Assembly (NCBI GenBank): GCA_027596945.1
Contig: JADGJH010000082.1
Span: 9,260 to 30,506, forward strand
Direction: 5' to 3'
DNA: 21,247 bases
Source of the DNA: Physocladia obscura
Taxonomy: Eukaryota; Chytridiomycota; Chytridiomycetes; Chytridiales; Chytriomycetaceae
Shown here one piece after another: positions 1 to 9,002 of the stretch. Positions within the stretch are counted from its first letter, which is position 1; every line of letters begins with the position of its first letter. The notes below the pieces were generated by a model that was not told the DNA's origin, did no database searches, and saw only the letters and a list, made by a program, of their open reading frames with translations. A program made the position numbers and the translations under genes.

Positions 1-110
1 TTTTTTTTTTTTTTGGTTTTTATTTTTTTTTTTTTTGGTTGTTTATTTGGTTTTTTTTTTTTTTTTTTTTTTTTATTTTCCTTCTTTTTTTTTTCTTCTT
101 TCTTTGCTGC
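1..110 (-). repeat. Poly(T)/T-rich tract, probable retrotransposon poly(A) tail
   Basis: The first 110 bases are almost entirely T with scattered G, C and A. On the minus strand this is an A-rich tail directly downstream of the RNase H-Cys/His coding remnant, the expected position of a target-primed LINE tail. Diverged bases inside the tract suggest an old insertion. A simple T-rich microsatellite is the alternative. Confidence 0.5.
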
Positions 111-1040
111 ATCATCTGTTTTGCTTCCTAGAATATTTATGAACTCATTCATTATTGCAGCTTGTTCATCATAGAAGGCTGGACATGTCCATAGATGCTC
201 ACTTGTTTCTTCTACATTTTGATCACAGCAGCAACAGTTCCCATTTGGGTATAAGTTTGGTTTGTTCCTTGCCATTATTGTTTGCCGTGGTAACTTATTA
301 TGTAATTTATTTACATAGTGTTTGAAATTGTGGGTATGTTTCTGTGATGTTTGCCAGGATGTGGATTTAATTCCCTGTTGGAGCATTGTGAATGTTAAGA
401 CAAAATTTATTTTGTCTTCTAGTTCTTTGATGTGCTTGTGTGCTTGTTTTTTGATGTGTTCATAAATTCTTTTGACTGTGTTGAGATTCTTTCTGAGTTT
501 TCCTTCAATTATTTTTCCAGATATTTTGGAGCAAAATTTGATGTGTGACTGTGCTTCTGCTTTTCTTGTGAATTTTTCTTCTTTATAACCCTCTGTTGCT
601 AAGAGATCCGCTGCTTCATTGCCTACAATGCCTGAGTGTGCTTTGACTTTAGTGAAAGCTGCTGGAAGTCCTTCTCTATTTCTAGCTATCTGAGCTGTAA
701 TTGCAGCACTATATTCATCTTCTTTTTTCTATCTGTCTGTTTGTTGCATTTGCCAGCCTTGTTTCTGTAGTTCGTTTTATTCTGTTATTACATTTGCATT
801 ATCTATCATTATTTCTGCTTTCCTGGACTCCAGCAAATAAGGCAATTTGAGATGCAATTCTTTCAGATTTAGTAGAGGATGCCCATCCATTTGTTTCAAA
901 GCTAATATTTTTGCCTGGGTTTCTTCCACTGTTGGCATGTATGCCTCCTGCCATGCTAGGAGTGCTATCTTTGTTTGTTATGTATGAACCATCACTGTCT
1001 TTGATTTTTGGTGATTTTACTGCCATTATTTGTGCCAATT
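110..1040 (-). pseudogene. RNase H domain plus CCHC-like tail of the LINE remnant
   Basis: On the minus strand the N-terminal RNase H part reads at 1038-799 (Ala-Gly-Gly strand, then GWASSTKSERIASQIALF, which resembles the SSTKAE helix of LINE RNases H). After a frame shift and a stop near 780 the domain continues with IDNANV, and after another break with KVKAHSGIVGNEAADLLA (about 590-660). That is the typical RNase H C-terminal motif with its His and last Asp. About 340 nt further on is a Cys/His segment, CCCCDQNVEETSEHLWTCP (about 180-240), as found at the end of many LINE ORF2 proteins. The order RNase H, then Cys/His, then poly(A) is that of a LINE 3' end. Frameshifts and in-frame stops show it is not functional. 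Confidence 0.7.
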
Positions 1041-1833
1041 ACTATTAGCATTTTGTCAGATGTGTTAAAGTATTTCTTTGCTTGCTATTTCCCATCTACT
1101 GTCATTTCATCAGTAATTTTTTCTACTTCCCTGTAGTTTATATCTGTATTTTCCAGTATAATTAGTGTAGGTCTTATTGATTGCAGCTCTGCTGATTCTT
1201 CCATTGAGTATATTGTGCTACTATTCATCAACCACCACATTTTCCTGTTCTGATTGTGGCTCTGCATTTGCATCATTGATTATCCTAAGTATATCATATA
1301 CTCTTCTTGTTTTTGCATTGTGTTTGACTTTTTTTGTTTAGTTGATCTGTTTTTGATTTTTTGTGTAAGTTGTTATTTTGTAGACAAAATCTTCATTTCC
1401 TCAGTCAAATTCTACCATTTGTAGTTCTTTATTCTCTGAGACATACTTTGTGCAGGTTTCATTTTCTTCTGCTCTGTGGTTTCTGGCTGTGCATTCTTCA
1501 CATTCTATGGCAAATTCTGTGTGTTCTGTTCTAAGTGCCTATATCCAGGCCCTTGTACTTTTTGCGTCATCATCTGAGCAATGTGCCACATCTCTAATTG
1601 TGAGCCTTATTAAGTGTGTTGTTTTAAATACCAATACTCCATCTTCTTGCATAATTTCATTGATTCTACCATTAAAGTTATGCCATTGTTGGATTTCCAT
1701 TCTATAATGTTACTGATTTTGAATGTTGACATAGTCATTTTTAGGTTTTTTCCTGCAAATGGGTTTGGACTTATGATTATCTGCTTTTCTAGCAGTGTTT
1801 TTCCCTCTTTATCTTTCTTAAGGAGGGCTTCTT

Positions 1834-2244
1834 TTAATATATTATACCAACTGTATCAATGTTTGGATACCTGTGATTCATATCTTTTATTGTGAGAAGG
1901 TTTGTACTGTCTACACATAGAACTTGCTCCAGAAATATTATATCATGGCATGCTGGATTTTCTGCTATTTGTTTATACATCACATAGTTTCCTATTGCAT
2001 GGAATATTGAAGTTTCACCACCCTCTATTTTGCCAAATTCTTTTACTGGTATGCCTTCTTTAGTGCTGTAGCTGCCAAAAAGTGAGAATTGGTGTTTGTG
2101 CATTCTTACCATGGCTGTGGCCAGGAAGTGTTGGTCTTTTTTAATTCTAGTTGGAAATGGTTCATTTAGGATACAAAATAAAACCCAATCACTCTTTTCT
2201 ACCATTTTCCTTATCACACAAAGTACTATATCCATACCTTCCAC
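1834..2244 (-). pseudogene. Open 136-codon remnant, probably inside the same element
   Basis: This is the longest open stretch of the left-hand repeat, read on the minus strand. It contains QFSLFGSYSTKEGIPVKEFG and, later, LCVDSTNLLTIKDMNHRYPN. The second part loosely recalls the Asp-Ser of an RNase H strand, but I do not recognise the protein. The frame is blocked upstream and downstream, and neighbouring frames continue plausible peptide (for example a Cys-rich ECEECTARNHRAEENETC near 1490-1540), as expected of a decayed longer ORF. The orientation matches the RNase H remnant, so I treat it as part of that element. It could belong to a different nested repeat. Confidence 0.3.
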
Positions 2245-2639
2245 TTAATGTCAGAAATAGTAATTCTCCATTAATTGTGTTTGACAGTGGTTTTGGTAAT
2301 AAAGAATCAAGTTCATCTTCCATACAGCTTGAATTTATACTACCTTCATAACAGCTTTCCAGCCACTTTCAAACCATTTTTCTTTTGAAGCATCTTTTAT
2401 TCTTATTTGAGGTTTGAGTGCAGAGAAATTGAAAGGTCTTAAAAAAATTTATTTTCATGAACTCATTAATAATGTTAATCATTTACTGTTATAAATTAGA
2501 TCAATAATCTAATTTTTCTCAAAGAATTTTCTGGAAATTTGTCAAGCCTTCTATTAACTTCAAGAACCCAAAAAAACAATTTAAGTGATTTCCAACCACT
2601 TTTCAACCAATTTTCTTTCTAAGTGTCATTTATTCTTTT

Positions 2640-3300
2640 TCTTTCTTTTTCTTTCCACTTCAAAAACTCTTTTGTTTTCTTTATTATGGATCTTATCAAA
2701 TAAAAACAAAGCATTCATTAACTATTAAACTTCCACTCCAGCTATTTTCCATAATACTATCTCAAACTCTTGTTATTTAGTTCTGAGATACCTAGTATTG
2801 AATTAGTTGACTCAAGTCACTACAGCTACTAGGAAAACCTTTATTTTTCTTCAACTTTCCAGAACCTTACACTTGTTTCCAGCTATTCAAAACAAATTTT
2901 ACTACACTTACCTTAACTCCTACTCATCTTTTTTTCTTGTTCAATATCAGAATTTAGACATTCCTGAGCTGTCTGTGTAGAATCATATGGTTAAGTTGAT
3001 TGGGTTTTAGCAAATCAAACAATTCTTTATTTTTCTTTTTCTTTGTCCAAAGACTGTTTAAACCCAACTCTTTCCTTCATTTTATTATTGGTCATTTTAA
3101 ATAAACGAAGTCTTCATTAAGTTTTAAATCCTACCCTTCAACTTATATTCATACTCTTATTATTTAGTTCTGAGATATAAAGTATTGAATTAGTTGACTC
3201 AAGTCAATGCAGCTACCAGCAGCCCTACTATTATCCTTCTATGATTTACTGGAACCTTATGCTTGTTCTCAATCTATTATTTTCCCGTTTACATCAGTTA
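2640..3300. repeat. Diverged direct duplication, period about 390-400 bp
   Basis: Two blocks in the same orientation resemble each other over roughly 260 bp: about 2640-2905 and about 3032-3300. The best-kept core is TTATTTAGTTCTGAGATA followed by TATTGAATTAGTTGACTCAAGTCA, starting at 2773 and again at 3160, an offset of 387 bp. Flanking parts (poly-T/C start, TTCATTAA, AACCTTA...CTTGTT) keep the same order with small gaps. A third, shorter similarity (TTTCCAGCCACTTTCAAACC at about 2357 against TTTCCAACCACTTTTCAACC at about 2592) lies upstream. No coding potential is evident. It may be an old tandem duplication or part of a non-coding element. Confidence 0.45.
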
Positions 3301-4726
3301 ATGTATCCTATTCATACATAATTAACATAATGGGATGTACTGAATCCATACCAAGCATTTACAAAGTATGTGTCAATTATGTTCATGGTATGTATTGGGC
3401 GTATAATGCATGAAGATAACATTCTGTGGTGTGAAAGGGTTAAATTTACATGGTGGAACAAGCAATGGCTCTAATTTATCATAAAAAATATTATAACATG
3501 TCTTTAATGACTTATCTCTCATCATATTTTATAAATGGATGCAGTATGCAATAAAATTTTCTGTCAAAACACAAAGGTATCAGCAAAATGTAGCAGTAAG
3601 ATTGGGATAACCAAATAAAACCATTCAATAAAGACAATTATCTCCATTGATGCAGTATATTGTTTATTAGAAATAATTGAGAACATTGTATCACTTTGCA
3701 TTTTATCAATGTCTCTGAAAACAAAAAAGAGGAATAAAGGAGTCAAGAATGAGTGTTAATATTCATCTTCATGATCTCTAACTGCTCTCAGATAATAAAG
3801 CATTATAACATGTAGATTGTGATTTGATGTAAAAACATTCAGCAAAATAAATTTTCTAATCCAGAAATCTTTGCAACCAGAAATAGCCAAAAAGTATTTG
3901 GTTATTTTGTCATGCTCATCATAGCAGTAGAATATGCAATTCTGAAAAATAATCAATCTTTTTTTCTTAGATCAATGCCAACTGAATCAAAGCATTTCAT
4001 TAACTGAGCAACATGATCTCTGCCAAGAAAGGTATCAAAATTTAAATAAAAAAATTTTGAAAACCTTTTGGAATGAATTTGTATTACTATGTGCATTTCA
4101 CAATATCCAAGATTTTTGTTTTCATTAAAAAGCTCAATAAATAGGCAATTGATTAGGTGAATTCTATTATGGCTTCTGTTTGTTGTTCATATTGCTTCTG
4201 TGATTAAACAAATCAATTTGCACAAACATTGCTTTAACGAATATATGCTATCAAAATTGATTTTTAAATTATATTTTTTTAAATAAATACAAACATCAAT
4301 ATTATGGTATTTTTTTTAAATAAATGAGTATTTCTTTGTTTTGCTTGTCCTTTTGAGAATATGATTTAATCAATGGTCTCAAGAAGTTGTCTGCAGGAAC
4401 TTGTGGGTGCTGATTTTCATGAGATACCCCAAGCAGCTAATCTTCATACATGTCTATGTATGTCTCAATAGTTTCTGGTTCAGCCTCAATTTCCATAGGG
4501 CGAAAATTAAACAAAAAGTTTTTTTTTTCATTTTCTAATCATCAAACGTTGGTTGGTACTTTTTCGTCGATTTTTTTTTTTTCTGCTTCATTTTATTTTA
4601 TTTTTACATTTTTTTCGAAAGAAATTTTTTTCTTTTTTCTTGGCTGATAATTCTGTTGCTGAAACAGCTCATTGAACTTCAAAGAGTAAAATTAAAGTAT
4701 TTTTATTGACTTCACATCGGGATTTA
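3300..4726. other. AT-rich stretch without recognisable gene
   Basis: Only short open frames in unrelated frames are present (for example minus 3956-3756 and 3746-3564, plus 4450-4647), and none has a recognisable motif or neighbouring exons that splice cleanly. TTTTTTTAAATAAAT occurs twice, near 4275 and 4310, in an otherwise simple AT-rich background. A T-rich tract at 4515-4640 lies downstream of the minus-strand gene that ends at 4727 and may be part of its 3' flank. I see no tRNA, LTR pair or terminal inverted repeat. Confidence 0.4.
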
Positions 4727-5268
4727 TTAATTGTCATCAACAAGATTCAGAAAGAATCCTCCATTCGTATTCAGGACGATATTGCTCCGAATCGATTCTG
4801 CCAGCGCTTGGGGAACTGCAGCACAGATCTGGAAAAACTAGTTCACTTATTGACAGAAAACTCATATGCTCACTACTTTACCTTTGTACAAAATTCTGAT
4901 ATATTCGAATTTGAATTTGGTTCTGTTGAATCTGCGGAGTTGCTATCATTTGTGGTATTTGCATTGGTTGATTTTTGGCTTGAATATCCAATGTTCTCGC
5001 TGTTGGCCGTCGATGCTGCCAAGAACTCCGACCGCGAAGATTTCGATGCGCCGCAAAGTTCAGCAAGGAATCTGGCTGTATTTGTGACTGGTTTCGCTGC
5101 TGTTAGAAATGTAAACGTTCCGGCTGGTATTGCGATACAGGCTCCAGAAGCGGTCCGAAGATTCACATAGCGCAAAGATTCGAGAGTGCCAACGGATGAT
5201 TGAGAGAACGCTTTGAGTGTCGGCGGCACGCGCAGCAGCTGAGATTGCATATTTCGAAAACTGACCAT
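4727..5268 (-). CDS. Orphan Ser/Thr/Asn-rich protein, two exons, 162 aa
   Basis: I do not recognise this protein. On the minus strand, exon 1 runs from ATG at 5268 to 4882. A 53-bp intron (4881-4829, GTAAAG...TTTCCAG) joins it in frame to exon 2 (4828-4727, stop TAA). The join at a phase-0 boundary between canonical splice sites, and base composition clearly richer in G+C than the flanks, support a gene. The N-terminus (MVSFRNMQSQLLRVPP) is basic and amphipathic and could be a mitochondrial presequence. The middle (about residues 77-125) is rich in Ser, Asn and Thr. The C-terminus ends in Asp-Asp-Asn. A plus-strand frame (4706-5170) is also open for 154 codons over the same DNA and is the main competing interpretation. 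It begins only with TTG and no upstream exon is evident. Confidence 0.5.
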
Positions 5269-5299
5269 CAACAGTTTTCTCTTTTTTTCAACCAAGCAA

Positions 5300-7200
5300 A
5301 TAGAAATACTTGATTTTTCTTCCCCTCAATTAAAGCAGAAGAAAAAAACTCTTTGCACTTAAATATTCTTTTTTAATTATTGTTCTATTAAATTTTGGCC
5401 ATTAGCAGAGAATTTCTTAACTTTGGCTAAGATTCAGTCTAATGTAAAATGATTACATCAATTCCATTTCCATAAAAATGATGATGCATATTAAAAGCAT
5501 TTTCCATTGCAATCCCCCATATGGAACTAGAGCAACTCCTGCTGTATGTACACTGAAACATTACAAATGAGAAAATACTTCATTATTCCTCTCTTCTTAC
5601 CTATACATCATGTCACTGTTAGATTTTAGCTTCAAGGCAAACATATTAAGTAACTCAAAAAACAACATGTTCAAATTATGCAATAAAAACAACTTGCACA
5701 ATTCCAGATTCATAGGAGGAATTTACGTCACAAACATAGATTCAAAACAAACTGTATAAATCAGAATTATAACCATCATGTATCTCTATAGGCCCCAGAA
5801 TAAATGAACCAATTGACAAATATGTTATGTAGCACTGAAAAAATAGGGTCAACTGTTATCAGAGCATCTACAGTCATTGGAAAAATGGTTTTCAGCCATT
5901 CTGGAACAAATTGTTTGTTAACAACATCTGTAATGGAATCATGGCTGTCCAGATTAAGATTCTTCACTGAAGACTAAGTCCAGAGCCCTCTTTATAGTTT
6001 TTTTTGAATAGTTCTTTTCTTCCATTTAGTTCCTTAAGATGCCTCTGGATTTGAAATTCTCCAGTGTACAGGTGACTTTGAGTTTTTTTCCTTTTCTCGT
6101 CTTTTTCAATGAAAATGTACACAAAAGCTCCTTGAGAAATACCAAATAAATGGTCATCCCAAAAGATTGGTGTTATATTGAAAGGTAGTTATTGCCATTA
6201 TTGACTGAAGAACACTTTTCAATTTAAAAGAAAGTTGAAATTTATTGTTAAGCAATTAAAATGGAGGGATCACATTGATATTATTTATTTATTATTATTA
6301 AGCCTTAAAAGATGACAATTAAAAAAAGACAACAATAAAAACGTCATGACAGATAGGAAAAATCACCAATTGAGGTCAATTCATAACACAACCAACCCCA
6401 ATTAATTTCAATTTAAAACTTGATGAAAGTACAAGAATAAGTGCGTTTTTAATCCTGAAGGGAATTTCAAAATGTGAGGATGGAATCACAGCACATCTCA
6501 AGTTATCAATTGCAATGTGAGTGACTTGGATTCAACCACTGGTAAGTCAAAAATATTTTGATATCAATCTCAAATTATCATTACAGAATGCAAAATCTCC
6601 TGCAGTTGACATTGATCATTTCCCACAATGTCTTTTGACACTGAGAACTATCATCTGCAAAAATCACAATTAACATAAGTCTATCAAATTAATTGCTGCT
6701 GCCACAAATGTTATTGCAAACAGTAAGCCTTCCAAAATAGATTCAGATTTACAAAACAATAAAGAAACTGGCAAACTAGCATCATTGACAGAAACTTTAA
6801 ATGTTGGAAAGTCAGATCCTTTGGTATGTTGACAAATCTAAACTTCCCACAGAATTACTGACTGCATCAAATCTTGATAAAATGAGTACTCAAATCCTCT
6901 TTAAGTTTCAAATTTTCGAAGTTTTAGCTAAGTTAGGGACAAGAATCATCATCAAAATGCAAGAAGCAATTTCATTGAATGAATATTGTTTGGAGGAAAT
7001 TGGCTAATGAAAAATTGATATTTGTTAGAGTCAAATTCATTTCACTCAGAAGCAGCAATAAACAACTGTACTTTTGATAAAATGAAAATGAAAAGTTATG
7101 TTGTTGTTTCATGCAAAAGGCTTACCTGCTTGTGATTGAACCAAGTTGACACAGTCAGTGCCACAATGAAGAAAACTAACTTGCTTTCCAAAAAAAATTC
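5300..7200. other. AT-rich stretch without recognisable gene
   Basis: About 1.9 kb of low-complexity AT-rich DNA lies between the orphan gene and the decayed DDE-like repeat. The open frames are under 70 codons (minus 5967-5776, plus 6801-7007) and none shows a motif or a spliced continuation. Part of 6500-7200 may be the eroded 3' end of the repeat ORF at 7219-8395, since it lies downstream on the same strand. Residual similarity is too weak to claim. Confidence 0.4.
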
Positions 7201-7218
7201 ACAAAATTGTTTGAGTGT

Positions 7219-8395
7219 CTAATGCTTGTGCTGCTCTCTGATTGGTGGACAGCAAATCTTGTCACCACATTTGTACAAATCTAGTGAGTACCAGCCAAAC
7301 TTGCCATGGCTGAGAAGCCACTGGAGAACAGTTTCTTCACATTCTCCTTCATTGTCATTAAGTCTAAGTTTAATTAGAGTAACATGCTCAAACTTGCTAT
7401 TGACTTGAGTACTTGTTGGATGAACATACCTAAAATATAATGAGTACCCATCAACAACTTTTTTTTCAATATTCCTTAAGCTGCATTCCCACAACTTCTA
7501 TGTCATAAAATTTTCAAGTGTATTTGACTTGTTTGAATGTGATCTACAAATAAAATGTGTGGAAGAACAACAGCAGCAATCTCAGTAAAAATGGTGCCAA
7601 CAAATGAGCCAATGGATTGAACTTGAATTACCAGTGGTAAAACAACACACTGACTCATAGTCAAGTTCTTGGTCCTTGAAGAATGTAGTATACTGAAGAA
7701 TATACTTCATGTGCCTTGGGTTTTCATCTGGTTCACCAACACAAAAGAAAAAAATTGACTTTATTCTCTCATCAACTGCACCCACAAAAGGTTTGATTTC
7801 ATTGCTTTGAATTTATTTTTTTATATCATCCATATAACAACTGTGGTTTTATCCAGCATGGCAATGCTTCACAAACAAATTTAAGACTACCATACTACTG
7901 GAAAGTTATGGTCAGCAACAGCAATGTTCACTGTACCTTGAAGTTGGTAAAAGATGCAAGAAACTGCTGCAATACCAACAGAAACCATTGCTTTGTCATC
8001 TTGTGAGAGGAATAATGAAAAAATTTTAAACAGCATACAGAATTCATTCATCAATTGAATACTTGAATGGCAAAAGTGTCCATTCTCATACTCTTTCAAT
8101 TCAGTACAATCAACTCAATTTCAAATTGTTGCAACAATATGATGGTTCTATGCTTGTGCTGGACAAATATTCTTGGAATTTGTGTAGTTGCTCAAAATCA
8201 ATTATCTTTGAGGATTAGGAAACTTTTAATAGTGAGTGTATTTCTATGCCTGCATTCATTTTCAGAAGGATTAGCTCTGTCAACAACTTCTATCATTGCA
8301 AAACCTTCAGTTTGAAATGGAAGCAAGAATATGTAGCAGGATGCAGCATAACTTGCACTTTTGTGTTTAATTTGTACTAGTTTTGTTACCAACAA
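7219..8395 (-). pseudogene. Frameshifted copy of a DDE-like repetitive gene family
   Basis: Four minus-strand open fragments, in order and in different frames, together resemble one long protein. They lie at 8395-8198, 8099-7887, 7785-7582 and 7494-7219. Diagnostic pieces are NGHFCHSSIQ followed by LFLSQDDKAMVSVGIAA and DHNFPV, then EPDENPRHMKYIL with a following LDYES strand, and finally WLLSHGKFGWYSLDLYKCGD with a Cys-Cys-Pro. I recognise this order (SQDDKA, PDHD, DGGPDENPR, a later Val-Glu, a W...H...Y...KC...CC tail) from a repetitive family abundant in glomeromycotan fungi and some other eukaryotes. The acidic positions suggest a DDE-type nuclease, which is inference. Here the Asp before GPDENPR is lost and the later Val-Glu appears as Val-Gln, so both frame and putative active site are broken. 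No terminal repeats were found. Confidence 0.6.
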
Positions 8396-8399
8396 AAAC

Positions 8400-9002
8400 A
8401 GCTAAGTAATTTTTTTATTTTAACATTCTTTGTTTTGTTCCAATTTTTTTTTTTTTTAATGATGACAGGAAAACGTATGTGTTTATTATTGTAAATAGAA
8501 AATAAAATGAAAATGTATGTTATGATACTATACAACGAGGGGGTCAAATTTCAAAGAAACCCTGAAGCCGTAATTTGTGTCGGGAACAGTCCCAATATTC
8601 ATTTGAAAAAACAAGAAATTATGCAGTTAAATAGATATATTAATACAACGCACATGCACACAAAAGCATTGATTATGGCGGGCAAGCATTTAATCAAAAG
8701 TCAACCCCATCGAACCACATATTTCAAAGTTTGTTGGTTGGCCAATTGATGACAAGAGCGTTAAGTTCGTAGCCGAATGAACTTGGCCACAAGCTGTGAA
8801 ACTCTTGTCATGGTTATACTCATATTGTTTTACATAGCGCAGTTCCTATTATCCAGACTCGATCCTTGTCACTGGTTTACTTGCACATAGCTGTATTGCT
8901 CCAATTCCGGTTGTGTGATGGAATTCGTACAATTTTTGATTGCTTTTTGGTTTGGCGCGTGTGCGAAAAGAAAAATATATTGATTTCGAGTAAAAAGCAT
9001 TC
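8400..9002. other. Intergenic region upstream of the arrestin-SAM gene
   Basis: The region starts with A/T homopolymers and becomes less AT-rich after about 8520. Plus frames at 8507-8749 and 8866-9063 have no recognisable product. The arrestin-SAM start is taken at 9003, so the last few hundred bases should hold its promoter. I can identify no specific box. A stem-loop-forming inverted repeat lies at 8749-8811 (separate entry). Confidence 0.4.
8749..8811. repeat. Nested inverted repeat, potential stem-loop
   Basis: ATGACAAGAG (8749-8758) is perfectly complementary to CTCTTGTCAT (8802-8811). Inside it, AAGTTC (8763-8768) pairs with GAACTT (8779-8784) across a 10-nt loop. The result would be a 10-bp outer and a 6-bp inner stem in otherwise non-coding DNA, about 190 bp before the arrestin-SAM start. 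Confidence 0.4.

Larger units (their letters stand above)
1..2400 (-). mobile_element. Degenerate non-LTR (LINE-type) retrotransposon, 3' part
   Basis: Read on the minus strand, this AT-rich block ends in a long A-rich tract at the window edge, as the 3' end of a LINE does. It carries a broken RNase H domain and a C-terminal Cys/His segment (see the nested entry). Further 5' there are only short open stretches in alternating frames separated by stops, and I found no reverse transcriptase catalytic motif such as a Tyr-Ala-Asp-Asp box. The copy is therefore inactive, and the window edge cuts it at or beyond its tail. The 5' boundary near 2400 is a guess based on where translated similarity to anything fades. 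No target-site duplication could be identified because one flank is missing. Confidence 0.55.

Noticed and set aside
8507..8749. 80-codon plus-strand frame before the arrestin-SAM gene
   Set aside because: It has no motif, no splice continuation and no recognisable relative. The context is promoter-proximal intergenic DNA.
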